Assembly (NCBI RefSeq): GCF_013393945.1
Contig: NZ_CP040297.1
Coordinates: 4,124,001 to 4,188,000 of the forward strand
DNA length: 64,000 nucleotides
Direction of reading: 5' to 3'
Origin: Nostoc sp. TCL26-01
GTDB taxonomy: Bacteria; Cyanobacteriota; Cyanobacteriia; Cyanobacteriales; Nostocaceae
This document shows, piece after piece, positions 24,363-33,905 of the stretch. The notes beneath the pieces were generated by a model. It did no database searches. It saw nothing but the letters and a program-made list of their open reading frames with translations, and was not told the DNA's origin. Each line of letters starts with the position of its first letter. The first letter of the stretch is position 1. The translations under genes and the position numbers were made by a program.

Positions 24363-25499
24363 ATGAGAATTGCCTTATTCACTGAAACCTTTTTACCCAA
24401 GGTTGACGGGATTGTGACACGCTTGCGTCATACCGTTGACTATCTGCAACGTCATGGAAATCACGTTTTAGTCATTGCTCCTGATGGTGGGATTACGGAA
24501 CACAAAGGAGCAAAAGTTTATGGCGTTAGTGGTTTTCCCTTACCTCTGTATCCAGAGTTGAAAATGGCACTTCCTCGCCCGGCTATTGGTTATGCTTTAG
24601 AAGAGTTTCAACCAGATATTATTCATGTGGTGAATCCGGCTGTTTTAGGGCTGTCAGGGATTTTTTATAGTAAAGTTCTCAAAATCCCCTTGGTGGCTTC
24701 TTACCATACTCACCTACCACAGTATCTGCAACATTACGGTTTAGGGATGTTAGAAGGGTTACTATGGGAACTGCTGAAAGGAGCGCATAATCAAGCATCT
24801 CTCAATCTTTGTACTTCTACCGCCATGATGGCAGAACTATCAGGACACGGTATTGAAAGGGTGGATTTGTGGCAACGTGGCGTAGATACAGAATTATTTC
24901 ATCCTGATTTAGCTAGTTTAGAAATGCGATCGCGTCTCACACAAAATCATCCAGAAAGCCCCTTATTACTATACGTCGGTCGTCTTTCCGCTGAAAAAGA
25001 AATTGAGCGGATCAAACCCATCCTAGAAGCCATTCCGCAAGCTCGATTAGCCCTGGTGGGAGATGGCCCCAATCGCCAAGCCCTAGAAAAACATTTTGCT
25101 GGCACAAATACCAACTTTGTCGGTTATCTTATGGGACGGGAATTAGGCTCGGCGTTTGCTAGCGCTGATGCTTTTATTTTTCCCTCCCGCACAGAAACAC
25201 TGGGTTTAGTATTGCTAGAAGCAATGGCAGCTGGTTGTCCAGTGGTGGCTGCCCGTTCTGGGGGCATACCAGATATTGTCACAGATGGTGTCAATGGCTA
25301 TCTTTTTGATCCTAAAGCAGATATACAAGATGCGATCGCTGCTACTATCAGCCTCCTAGACAACTCCCAAGAACGGAACACTATCCGCCAAAACGCTCGT
25401 CAAGAAGCTGAAAAATGGGGCTGGGCAGCCGCTACACATCAGCTACAAGATTACTACCAAAAAGTAATCCGTACAGAACAGTTGACAGCGTTACGATGA
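24363..25499 (+). CDS. sqdX: UDP-sulfoquinovose:diacylglycerol sulfoquinovosyltransferase
   Basis: A 378-residue GT4-family glycosyltransferase. The N-terminal MRIALFTETFLPKVDGIVTRL is the hallmark of SqdX and related glycolipid transferases. The donor-site half contains YVGRLSAEKEIE, ALVGDGPN and the E-x7-E motif ETLGLVLLEAMAAG followed by PVVAARSGGIPDIV. Length equals the Synechocystis enzyme. It makes sulfoquinovosyl diacylglycerol, an anionic thylakoid lipid. The partner SqdB is not in the window. Both flanks are heptamer repeat arrays, and the stop codon is directly followed by one. Confidence 0.88.
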   Translation: MRIALFTETFLPKVDGIVTRLRHTVDYLQRHGNHVLVIAPDGGITEHKGAKVYGVSGFPLPLYPELKMALPRPAIGYALEEFQPDIIHVVNPAVLGLSGIFYSKVLKIPLVASYHTHLPQYLQHYGLGMLEGLLWELLKGAHNQASLNLCTSTAMMAELSGHGIERVDLWQRGVDTELFHPDLASLEMRSRLTQNHPESPLLLYVGRLSAEKEIERIKPILEAIPQARLALVGDGPNRQALEKHFAGTNTNFVGYLMGRELGSAFASADAFIFPSRTETLGLVLLEAMAAGCPVVAARSGGIPDIVTDGVNGYLFDPKADIQDAIAATISLLDNSQERNTIRQNARQEAEKWGWAAATHQLQDYYQKVIRTEQLTALR

Positions 25500-25712
25500 A
25501 GGAGTGCTGAGTGAAGGAGTGTTGAGTGCTGAGTGAGGGAGTGAGAGAGTGAAGGAGTGCTGAGTGCTGTTAGCGGTAGCGGGGCGATGAGCAGCGTGCT
25601 GAGTGAGGGAGGAGAGAGTGAGGGAGTGCTGACTATTGACTATTGACTATTGACTATTGACTATTGACTATTGACTATTGACTATTGACTATTGACTAAT
25701 GACTAATAACTA
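25500..25712. repeat. Heptamer arrays between sqdX and cyaB1
   Basis: GGAGTGCTGAGTG units, a GTTAGCGGTAGCGGGGC block (25569-25601), then about nine TGACTAT units and several TGACTAA units that run up to and include the ATGACT of the cyaB1 start. The gap holds almost no unique sequence, so the cyaB1 leader and any local promoter lie inside repeat DNA. Confidence 0.88.
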
Positions 25713-28310
25713 ATGACTCTTCCCAATTTAGGTAGCGTCTTGGCTACATTAACTGAACTTACACAGGTTAATCGGACACACACTCTATTGCGTCGGGTTA
25801 AAGACCTTTCGGTTAGCGAGTTTGGTTGTTTACTGGAATTTATTACAGCCGAATTTCAGCAATTTCTCAGAGCTATTGAATTAATCAATAATGAAGCTCT
25901 GGAAAATATGCTGGAGAAAGTATTAGAAGCCATCACACTTAAAATTGGGCAAATTCTCCAAGCAGAACAGACAACTATTTTTTTAGTTGACTATGATAAA
26001 GGTCAGTTGTGGTCAAAAATACCACAAGATAATGGGCAAAAATTTTTAGAAATTCGGACTCCGATTACAGTGGGTATTCCTGGTCATGTGGCTAGTACGG
26101 GGCAATATTTAAATATTGCGGAAACGGCTACTCATCCTTTGTTTAGCCCAGAGCTAGAAAAACAAATGGGTTACACAATTCGCAATATTTTGTGTATGCC
26201 TGTGGTGAGTAGTAAAACTCAGGTAGTAGCAGTCGTCCAACTAGCTAATAAGACTGGCAATATTCCCTTTAATAGTGATGATGAAGCACATTTTCGAGAC
26301 TTTGCTGATTCTATTGGGATTATCTTAGAAACTTGTCAATCTTTTTATGTAGCAGCGCGTAATCAACGTGGAGTCACAGCACTCTTACGTGCGACTCAAA
26401 CACTAGGGCAAAGTTTAGATTTAGAAGCTACCTTGCAGATAGTGATGGAACAAGCCAGAGTTTTAATGCAAGCCGATAGAAGTACATTGTTTTTGTATCG
26501 GAAAGAAATGGGTGAACTTTGGACTAAAGTGGCAGCAGCAGCAGACACGACAAATTTAATGGAAATTCGCATTTCTGCGAATCGTGGTATTGCTGGTTAT
26601 GTGGCTTCTACAGGTGATGCTTTGAATATTCCCGATGCTTACAAAGACCCACGATTTGACCCAACAACAGATAGAAAAACTGGTTATATAACTCGCAATA
26701 TTTTATGTTTGCCAGTATTTAATTCGGCTAATGAATTGATTGGCGTAACACAACTAATTAATAAACAACAAGGGAGTTTTTCTACTTCCGATGAAGAATT
26801 CATGCGGGCTTTTAATATTCAGGCAGGAATTGCCTTGGAAAATGCTCGGTTATTTGAAAATGTTTTATTAGAAAAACAATATCAAAAAGATATTTTACAG
26901 AGTTTGTCAGATGCTGTAATTTCCACAGATATGACAGGTAGGATTGTCACAATTAATGATGCAGCTTTAGAATTACTTGGTTGTCCTTTAGGTGAACCTA
27001 ATAGCAAAGCTAATAAAATATTGTGGGAACAAAACTTAACTGGTCGTTTAATTTGGGAGGTTATACCAATTGAAAATTTGCAGATGCGTTTGGAAGATAG
27101 TTTAAAAAGTGGAGCTAAACATTATGTACCAGAGCAGAGTTTAACTGTTGGTGTCTATCAACTACAGAGTCCAGATATGCGAGTTACCAATGAAATTCCT
27201 GATGCACAACTGGGTAATGCCTTCTCGATTTTAACAGTACGCGATCGCTCTAATCCTGATACTTTTCTACCTTGGAATTTACCCCTAACTCCCCAATCTA
27301 AGTTTTTAAACTCCACCCAAGTACAAATCCTCGAACGCAGTATTAATCTCACAGTGAATCATCTCACCAACCCAGAAGGCGGAGTCAGGGGTGGTTTGGT
27401 AGTTTTAGAAGACATTAGCCAGGAAAAACGCCTGAAAACAACCATGTATCGCTATCTTACACCCCATGTAGCCGAGCAAGTCATGGCACTGGGGGAAGAT
27501 GCTTTAATGGTGGGCGAACGGAAAGATGTGACTGTATTATTTTCTGATATTCGTGGTTACACTACACTCACAGAAAATTTGGGGGCGGCGGAAGTTGTAT
27601 CACTGCTAAATCAGTACTTTGAAACGATGGTTGAAGCAGTATTTAACTACGAAGGTACTCTGGATAAATTTATTGGTGATGCCTTAATGGCAGTATTTGG
27701 CGCACCTCTACCACTAACAGAAAATCATGCTTGGCAGGCGGTGCAGTCAGCATTGGATATGCGCCAGCGTCTAGCAGAATTTAATCAACGGCGAATTATT
27801 CAAGCCCAACCACAAATCCGCATTGGTATTGGTCTTAGTTCTGGGGAAGTCGTCTCTGGCAATATCGGTTCTCACAAACGCATGGATTACACAGTTATTG
27901 GGGATGGGGTAAACTTGAGTTCCCGCTTGGAAGCAGTCACCAAAGAATATGGCTGTGACATCATTTTAAGTGAGTTTACCTATCAACTATGCAGCGATCG
28001 CATTTGGGTACGCCAGTTAGATAGAATCCGTGTCAAAGGCAAACACCAAGCAGTCAACATCTACGAATTAATAGGCGATCGCACTACTGCTTTAGATGCC
28101 AATACTCAAGAGTTCCTCTTTCACTATCATACAGGTCGAGCCGCCTATCTCTCCCGCAATTTTACACAGGCGATCGCTTGTTTTACAGCCGCAAAACATA
28201 TTCACCCTCAAGATCAAGCGGTGAATATTCACCTAGAACGCGCCTACTACTACCAACAAACACCACCTCCAAATCACTGGGATGGGGTTTGGACAATGAT
28301 GGGAAAATAG
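25713..28310 (+). CDS. cyaB1: Adenylate cyclase CyaB1 type, GAF-GAF-PAS-class III cyclase
   Basis: An 865-residue soluble cyclase. GAF-A (about 65-215) and GAF-B (about 235-390) each end with an NK...F...DE signature of cyclic-nucleotide-binding GAFs. A PAS domain follows (about 392-560), then a class III cyclase domain (about 600-790) and a C-terminal TPR-like stretch. The cyclase has both metal Asp (VLFSDIRGYT and the following FIGDALMAVFG), purine-binding K652 and T727, where most adenylate cyclases have Asp; published Anabaena CyaB1 has Lys646/Thr721. There cAMP binding to GAF-B activates the enzyme. The start codon lies in the last unit of a heptamer array, without a clear ribosome binding site, and the stop codon begins another array. 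Anabaena alr2266 equivalent. Confidence 0.92.
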   Translation: MTLPNLGSVLATLTELTQVNRTHTLLRRVKDLSVSEFGCLLEFITAEFQQFLRAIELINNEALENMLEKVLEAITLKIGQILQAEQTTIFLVDYDKGQLWSKIPQDNGQKFLEIRTPITVGIPGHVASTGQYLNIAETATHPLFSPELEKQMGYTIRNILCMPVVSSKTQVVAVVQLANKTGNIPFNSDDEAHFRDFADSIGIILETCQSFYVAARNQRGVTALLRATQTLGQSLDLEATLQIVMEQARVLMQADRSTLFLYRKEMGELWTKVAAAADTTNLMEIRISANRGIAGYVASTGDALNIPDAYKDPRFDPTTDRKTGYITRNILCLPVFNSANELIGVTQLINKQQGSFSTSDEEFMRAFNIQAGIALENARLFENVLLEKQYQKDILQSLSDAVISTDMTGRIVTINDAALELLGCPLGEPNSKANKILWEQNLTGRLIWEVIPIENLQMRLEDSLKSGAKHYVPEQSLTVGVYQLQSPDMRVTNEIPDAQLGNAFSILTVRDRSNPDTFLPWNLPLTPQSKFLNSTQVQILERSINLTVNHLTNPEGGVRGGLVVLEDISQEKRLKTTMYRYLTPHVAEQVMALGEDALMVGERKDVTVLFSDIRGYTTLTENLGAAEVVSLLNQYFETMVEAVFNYEGTLDKFIGDALMAVFGAPLPLTENHAWQAVQSALDMRQRLAEFNQRRIIQAQPQIRIGIGLSSGEVVSGNIGSHKRMDYTVIGDGVNLSSRLEAVTKEYGCDIILSEFTYQLCSDRIWVRQLDRIRVKGKHQAVNIYELIGDRTTALDANTQEFLFHYHTGRAAYLSRNFTQAIACFTAAKHIHPQDQAVNIHLERAYYYQQTPPPNHWDGVWTMMGK

Positions 28311-28520
28311 TCAATGGTCAATGGTCAATAGTCAATAGTCAATAGTCAATAGTCATTAGTCATTAGTCATTAGTCAATGGTCAATAGTCATTAGTCATTA
28401 GTCACTACTCAGCACTCAGCACTCAGCACTCAGCACTCAGCACTCAGCACTCATTACTCCCTCACTCAGCACGGGCTAAACGCCCCGCTACCGCTAACAG
28501 CACTCAGCACTCATTACTCA
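28308..28520. repeat. Heptamer arrays after cyaB1, inverted relative to the upstream ones
   Basis: TAGTCAATGG/TAGTCATT units start with the cyaB1 stop codon, then CAGCACT units, the reverse complement of the GTTAGCGGTAGCGGGGC block (28465-28498) and further CAGCACT units. Read on the opposite strand it mirrors 25500-25712, so cyaB1 is bracketed by about 200-base inverted arrays. Confidence 0.88.
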
Positions 28521-28796
28521 CTTCTCTTCCGGTTTATCTTCGCCATCCTGAAAGGGATTTTCACCTATTTGTAGTTGTTTTTTAGAGCGTTTTAAGTTCT
28601 TCCACAGAGCTTTTATTTGGTCGTAAGCTTCTTCTGGGGAGATTTTTCCCCCTGTTTCTAAGTTGCAAACGTAACTTACTCGTTGAGCAAATTCTTGCAA
28701 ATTGGCATTAAATACCAAGTTTTCTGGCTTTACATGACCATAATAACGACCACGGGGATAGAGAAATTCGTCTTTACCCACTAATTTTTTCTCCAT
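28518..28796 (-). CDS. Small conserved cyanobacterial protein
   Basis: A 92-residue charged, soluble protein with the core DEFLYPRGRYYGHVKPENLVFNANLQEFAQRVSYVCNLETGGKISPEEAYDQIKALWKNLKRSKK, split by no hydrophobic segment. I recall this motif from a widespread cyanobacterial family of unknown function (annotated DUF7219 in some databases; not verified). The stop codon borders the repeat array. Stands alone between cyaB1 and purC, opposite in strand to both. Confidence 0.65.
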   Translation of the reverse strand: MEKKLVGKDEFLYPRGRYYGHVKPENLVFNANLQEFAQRVSYVCNLETGGKISPEEAYDQIKALWKNLKRSKKQLQIGENPFQDGEDKPEEK

Positions 28797-29517
28797 TTAT
28801 ATAACTTCCTTTTTTTATGTCTAAAGCTGATGTTGATAGCAGCCTATTTTCCTAGAATTGCCGTTGAGGAGTTTACTTTTACTATGAAACTCCGATATTT
28901 ATTCATTTACAAAAAAAATTACAAAAAATCGTATTTGGGGAAAATTACTATCTGAGGTTGATAGTTGTGTAGATTCATTTTTAGTTTACCTACACGAATT
29001 ATGAACACATGAGCAAACAACTAGACACTGATTTTAGCTTTTTTGTCTGAAGATAGATTCTATCTTTAGCTCAATTTTACTTACGAATATCCCAAGAAAT
29101 TGGGAGATTTTAGTTCCAGGAAGAGGTAGTCATGGCAAAAATATCTTGATCTGAGTTTTTCTGCCAAAAATTACCCATGATGCGAAGTGAGAAAATTTTT
29201 TGACTCCTATGCAATGACAATTTGTTACATCTTATTTCATTCTTTGTGAGAATTGGTGTGATATTAATTTTTATTGAGATTTTAAAGAACTTCATCATAT
29301 AACTTGATGAGTGTGATCGATGAAAATTTTACAAAAACTTGGTTATCTACCCTGATATCCGACACCCAGACTCTCAAACCCTGGTTTATTAGAGCCAAGT
29401 GTACACAACAGACCGTGCCTCCTTTTACAGCTAATAGCTAATCGTTAATAACTAAAGATAAAATGGTGAAGCCCGAAAGGACAAAAGCTACTCATCGCTC
29501 ACACCCTACTTCTTGCT
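28797..29517. other. AT-rich intergenic region before purC, no gene seen
   Basis: About 720 bases. A minus-strand open frame (29110-29298) is AT-rich, lacks a ribosome site and shows no family. The region carries divergent promoters for the 92-residue gene and purC by position; no motif is certain. Confidence 0.5.
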
Positions 29518-30255
29518 ATGTCTGTTCATTCCCGGCTCTACGAAGGCAAAGCCAAAATTCTCTATACAACCGACGATCCAGAAATTTTGCTGGCTGATTT
29601 TAAAGATGATGCAACAGCCTTTAATGCTCAAAAGCGAGGCAGTATCGTTGATAAAGGCAGAATGAACTGTAGTATTTCCAGTCAGCTATTTCAACAGTTG
29701 GAAGCATCTGGTATAAAGACGCACTTTATTGATAGCCCTGCTCCCAACCAAATGCGGGTAAAAGCAGTTAAAATTATCCCACTAGAAGTGGTAGTACGTA
29801 ATATTGCGGCGGGTAGTTTGTGTCAACAAACAGGTTTAGAACTGGGTACAATTCTCAAACAGCCCTTAGTCGAGTTTTATTATAAAAACGATCAATTGGG
29901 AGATCCACTCTTAACACGCGATCGCCTGTTACTCCTAGAACTAGCCACGGCGGAACAAGTAGAGGCAATTACCCATCTAGCATTGCAAATTAATCAATTT
30001 CTCCAGGACTTTTGGCAACGTTGCGGTATTACTCTAGTAGACTTCAAACTAGAATTTGGTTTGGACTCACAACAGCAGTTACTATTGGCAGATGAAATTA
30101 GTCCGGATACTTGCCGTTTGTGGAACACAGCAGAAGCAGATCCCAATCGACGAGTGCTGGATAAAGACCGATTCCGCCGAGACTTGGGAAATGTCGAAGA
30201 TGCCTACCAGGAGGTTTTACAAAGAGTCCTACAAGTAGTAGACATGAAAAAATAG
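29518..30255 (+). CDS. purC: SAICAR synthetase
   Basis: A 245-residue phosphoribosylaminoimidazole-succinocarboxamide synthase of purine synthesis, joining aspartate to CAIR with ATP. Motifs: LYEGKAKILYTTDDPE at the start, FNAQKRGSIVDKGRMN, PLEVVVRNIAAGSL, and LADEISPDTCRLWN. Full length for the family. The omp85 gene starts 77 bases downstream on the same strand, an order also present in Anabaena PCC 7120 as I recall. Confidence 0.95.
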   Translation: MSVHSRLYEGKAKILYTTDDPEILLADFKDDATAFNAQKRGSIVDKGRMNCSISSQLFQQLEASGIKTHFIDSPAPNQMRVKAVKIIPLEVVVRNIAAGSLCQQTGLELGTILKQPLVEFYYKNDQLGDPLLTRDRLLLLELATAEQVEAITHLALQINQFLQDFWQRCGITLVDFKLEFGLDSQQQLLLADEISPDTCRLWNTAEADPNRRVLDKDRFRRDLGNVEDAYQEVLQRVLQVVDMKK

Positions 30256-30332
30256 TTTTTGATTCTTTTACAGCAAACAACTATATTTGTTTTTGACCTT
30301 TGACATCAAAAGCGATCGCCTTGTGATGGTGT

Positions 30333-32852
30333 GTGGAAGTGAAGAGGATTGTACAAAAAATGCGTTTATCTCCAGTATTAATGGTGGCTGTAGCAATTGC
30401 AGCACCCTTGAGTAGTTGCCTGAGTGCCAGTGGACAAACTCCTAACAGTTTAGAACCGACAACAGAGGTCTTCCCATCTGCGACAGACCAACAGTTACAA
30501 CAGGATGAAATCGCCCCATCTCAGCCTAATTTAACGGAAGTGAAAGCCCTGGCAAAGCTGCCATCTCCAGATGTTAAATTATCGACTAATCAATCAACCA
30601 AATCCGCAACAACGGAGACACAAGAGGTAGTTGTCCCCACAATAGCTGCACCAACTACAGCCACCCTGATAGCGCAAAAGTTGCCATCCATCGCGGAAAT
30701 TGTCGCTTCAGAAGTTGGGCAGCGAGGATCAGCTGCTGTTCTCAGGGACAATTTGCCCAAACAACAATCAGCAGCCAAATCACCCGTTGTTATCCCTACC
30801 AACCGTCCAGGGACAACAACGCCCAAAGTTGTTCAAGTTCCCCAACCAACTCCTGCAACTCCTACCCCAGATCCTAATTCTCAGCCGGAGACTCCCCCTC
30901 CCAGCACTGAGCAACAACAAACACCCGCACCAGCGCCAAGTCCCATCCCTGGACAGCAGAATTTTGATACCCCCAACGCCACACCAGAAACCACAGAACC
31001 CCGTGTTTTGGTATCAGAAGTCCAAGTAAGGGCGCAATCTGGGCAACTTGCACCAGAATTAGAAACCCAAGTCTACAACGTCATTCGTACCCAACCAGGC
31101 AGAACCACCACCCGTTCTCAGTTACAAGAAGATATCAACGCCATCTTTGCTACTGGCTTCTTCTCCAACGTCCAAGCCACCCCAGAAGATACACCTTTAG
31201 GGGTGAGAGTCAGCTTTGTCGTCCAGCCGAACCCAGTACTAACAAAGGTTCAAATCCAAGCTAACCCTGGGACTAACGTTGGTTCCGTATTACCTGCACA
31301 AACTGCTGATGAAGTCTTTCGTGAGCAATATGGCAAAATCCTCAACTTGCGTGATTTACAAGAAGGCATCAAGCAATTAACTAAGCGTTATCAAGACCAA
31401 GGTTATGTGCTAGCTAACGTCATTGGTGCGCCACAAGTCTCGGAAAGTGGAGTGGTGACACTGCAAGTAGCGGAAGGGGTAGTTGAGAATATTAACGTCC
31501 GCTTCCGCAATAAAGAAGGTCAAGAAACTGACGAAAAAGGACAACCAATTCGGGGTAGAACACAAGACTACATCGTCAAGCGAGAATTAGAGTTAAAGCC
31601 AGGGCAAGTATTCAACCGCAACACTGTGCAGAAAGACCTCCAGCGAGTCTTCGGCACAGGACTGTTTGAAGATGTCAACGTCTCCCTCGACCCTGGTACA
31701 GACCCCAGCAAGGTGAATGTAGTAGTGAATGTGGTGGAACGTAGTAGTGGTTCCATCGCCGCCGGGGCGGGGATTAGTTCTGCTAGTGGTTTATTTGGCA
31801 CAGTCAGTTATCAACAACAAAACCTCAACGGGAGAAACCAAAAATTAGGTGCAGAAGTCCAGGTGGGTGAGCGAGAACTTTTGTTTGACTTGCGCTTCAC
31901 AGATCCTTGGATTGCTGGCGATCCTTACCGCACTTCCTACACAGCCAATATTTTCCGTCGTCGTTCGATTTCCTTGATTTTTGACGGGAAAGATAACGAT
32001 ATCAGAACTCTTGACCCGAACCCCAACAATCAGAATGATCCAGATAATCAGGATCGTCCGCGTGTCACCCGTTTCGGTGGTGGTGTCACATTTACTCGTC
32101 CCTTGTCAGCAAATCCCTACGAAAGATCAGAATGGACAGCTTCAGCAGGCTTTCAGTATCAGCGAGTTACCACTCGTGATGCTGACGGGAACATCAGAAG
32201 AACTGGGGCAGTATTTGATAATGACAGATTAAAACCTGGAACAGAAGTGCCTCTGAGTGAATCGGGTACAGGTGAAGACGATTTGATTTTATTGCAACTA
32301 GGCGCACAACGCGATCGCCGCAATAACCCTTTGCAACCTACTAGTGGTTCTTACCTACGTTTAGGTATAGATCAATCAGTACCTGTTGGTTCAGGGAGTA
32401 TTTTCCTCACCAGATTACGTGGTAGTTACAGTCAATATCTACCCGTGAAATTTACTGGTTTTGCCAAAGGCCCAGAAACCATAGCTTTTAACATCCAAGG
32501 CGGTACAGTTTTGGGTGATTTGCCACCCTATGAAGCCTTTACCCTTGGTGGAAGTAATTCTGTCCGGGGTTATGAGGAAGGTGCTTTGGGTAGTGGACGC
32601 ACTTATGTGCAAGCATCGCTGGAATATCGTTTCCCTGTCTTCTCAGTAGTCAGTGGGGCTTTATTTTTTGATGTGGGTAGCGATTTGGGAACCAGCACCA
32701 GAGCAGCTGAAGTGCTAAATAAAAGTGGTAGTGGCTACGGTTACGGTTTAGGGGTGCGTGTCCAATCTCCACTAGGGCCAATTCGCATTGATTACGGTAT
32801 CAACGATGATGGTGATAGTCGAATTAACTTTGGGATTGGGGAAAGGTTTTAG
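30333..32852 (+). CDS. Omp85/BamA-family outer membrane assembly protein
   Basis: An 839-residue Omp85 protein starting at GTG. A signal-like segment (MRLSPVLMVAVAIAAPLSSCLSASGQ, about residues 10-35) is followed by a long Pro/Thr/Gln-rich region (to about 225), three POTRA domains (about 226-300, 303-385, 386-475) and a C-terminal 16-strand barrel with the GSNSVRGYEEG lid motif near 745 and a terminal Phe (GIGERF). It inserts beta-barrel proteins in the outer membrane; cyanobacterial members with three POTRA domains are relatives of chloroplast Toc75. It opens a run of envelope genes, lpxC-fabZ-lpxA-lpxB. A short GTCATTG array follows the stop codon. Confidence 0.92.
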   Translation: MEVKRIVQKMRLSPVLMVAVAIAAPLSSCLSASGQTPNSLEPTTEVFPSATDQQLQQDEIAPSQPNLTEVKALAKLPSPDVKLSTNQSTKSATTETQEVVVPTIAAPTTATLIAQKLPSIAEIVASEVGQRGSAAVLRDNLPKQQSAAKSPVVIPTNRPGTTTPKVVQVPQPTPATPTPDPNSQPETPPPSTEQQQTPAPAPSPIPGQQNFDTPNATPETTEPRVLVSEVQVRAQSGQLAPELETQVYNVIRTQPGRTTTRSQLQEDINAIFATGFFSNVQATPEDTPLGVRVSFVVQPNPVLTKVQIQANPGTNVGSVLPAQTADEVFREQYGKILNLRDLQEGIKQLTKRYQDQGYVLANVIGAPQVSESGVVTLQVAEGVVENINVRFRNKEGQETDEKGQPIRGRTQDYIVKRELELKPGQVFNRNTVQKDLQRVFGTGLFEDVNVSLDPGTDPSKVNVVVNVVERSSGSIAAGAGISSASGLFGTVSYQQQNLNGRNQKLGAEVQVGERELLFDLRFTDPWIAGDPYRTSYTANIFRRRSISLIFDGKDNDIRTLDPNPNNQNDPDNQDRPRVTRFGGGVTFTRPLSANPYERSEWTASAGFQYQRVTTRDADGNIRRTGAVFDNDRLKPGTEVPLSESGTGEDDLILLQLGAQRDRRNNPLQPTSGSYLRLGIDQSVPVGSGSIFLTRLRGSYSQYLPVKFTGFAKGPETIAFNIQGGTVLGDLPPYEAFTLGGSNSVRGYEEGALGSGRTYVQASLEYRFPVFSVVSGALFFDVGSDLGTSTRAAEVLNKSGSGYGYGLGVRVQSPLGPIRIDYGINDDGDSRINFGIGERF

Positions 32853-33005
32853 GTTAGTCATTGGTCATTGGTCATTAGTCAAAGTTGTGACTGTAGACAG
32901 TTGACTCTTGACCCTTGACCTTGCTAATTTTCGCATTGATTACCAGGGTGTTTACCAAAGATGAGTGATGAATAATCAAAACTTACATATATTCGCTTAT
33001 TACCT

Positions 33006-33833
33006 ATGCAGCATACTCTAGCAGAGGCGATCGCTCACACTGGAGTCGGGCTGCATAGTGGTGTCAGTACTCATGTCCGGGTATTACCTGCTGATGTGGG
33101 TAGTGGACGCTACTTTGTGCGGGTGGATTTGCCAGATTTACCCATCATTCCTGCTCAAGTAGCAGCAGTGAATCAAACTGTTTTATCTACACAGTTGGGT
33201 AAGGGTGAAGCCTGTGTGCGTACAGTCGAGCATCTATTAGCGGCTTTGGCTGGAATGGGTGTAGATAATGCCCGCATTGAAATTGACGGTGCTGAAGTAC
33301 CGCTTTTAGATGGTTCAGCACAGGAATGGGTAGCGAGTATTGCCGCAGTTGGCTTAGTCTCTCAACCAGTGGTAGATGAGCCAATTCCCTTGGTCATCCC
33401 AGCACCAATTTGGATACATCAAGACGATGCTTTTGTCGCAGCCATCCCAGCCCCAGAAACCCGTTTTAGTTACGGCATTGACTTCGATGTGTCTGCCATT
33501 GGTAATCAATGGTACAGTCACTTAATGACGAATAGCTTTGCCCAAGACATTGCACCCGCCCGCACATTTGGTTTATTACATCAAATTGAATATTTACAGA
33601 AATCTGGGTTAATTAAAGGTGGTAATTTGGATAATGCCCTCGTTTGTGGTGCTGATGGCTGGGTAAATCCACCATTAAGATTTGCAAATGAGCCAGTACG
33701 TCATAAAATTTTGGACTTAGTAGGAGATTTAAGTCTATTGGGACATTTCCCCCGCGCTCACTTTTTGGCGTATAAAGCCAGTCATAATTTACACATCCAA
33801 CTGGCACAAAAAATTTTAGATTTGAGTAATTAA
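33006..33833 (+). CDS. lpxC: UDP-3-O-acyl-N-acetylglucosamine deacetylase
   Basis: A 275-residue zinc deacetylase, committed step of lipid A synthesis. HTGVGLHSGV at the start, the zinc histidine in TVEHLLAALAGMGVDN, DGAEVPLLDGSA, and the second metal site HKILDLVGDLSLLG are all present. Slightly shorter than the 305-residue E. coli enzyme, as usual for cyanobacteria. First of four same-strand lipid A and fatty acid genes. Confidence 0.95.
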   Translation: MQHTLAEAIAHTGVGLHSGVSTHVRVLPADVGSGRYFVRVDLPDLPIIPAQVAAVNQTVLSTQLGKGEACVRTVEHLLAALAGMGVDNARIEIDGAEVPLLDGSAQEWVASIAAVGLVSQPVVDEPIPLVIPAPIWIHQDDAFVAAIPAPETRFSYGIDFDVSAIGNQWYSHLMTNSFAQDIAPARTFGLLHQIEYLQKSGLIKGGNLDNALVCGADGWVNPPLRFANEPVRHKILDLVGDLSLLGHFPRAHFLAYKASHNLHIQLAQKILDLSN

Positions 33834-33905
33834 ATGCTTCGATCTAAAATCAATCATTCTCCCTAAACGTACTCAATTCTCAAATTACAATCAACCACAC
33901 TGCTA

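Noticed and set aside
29110..29298. Minus-strand open frame before purC
   Set aside because: AT-rich, Lys/Ile/Asn-rich composition as expected from chance, no start signal.
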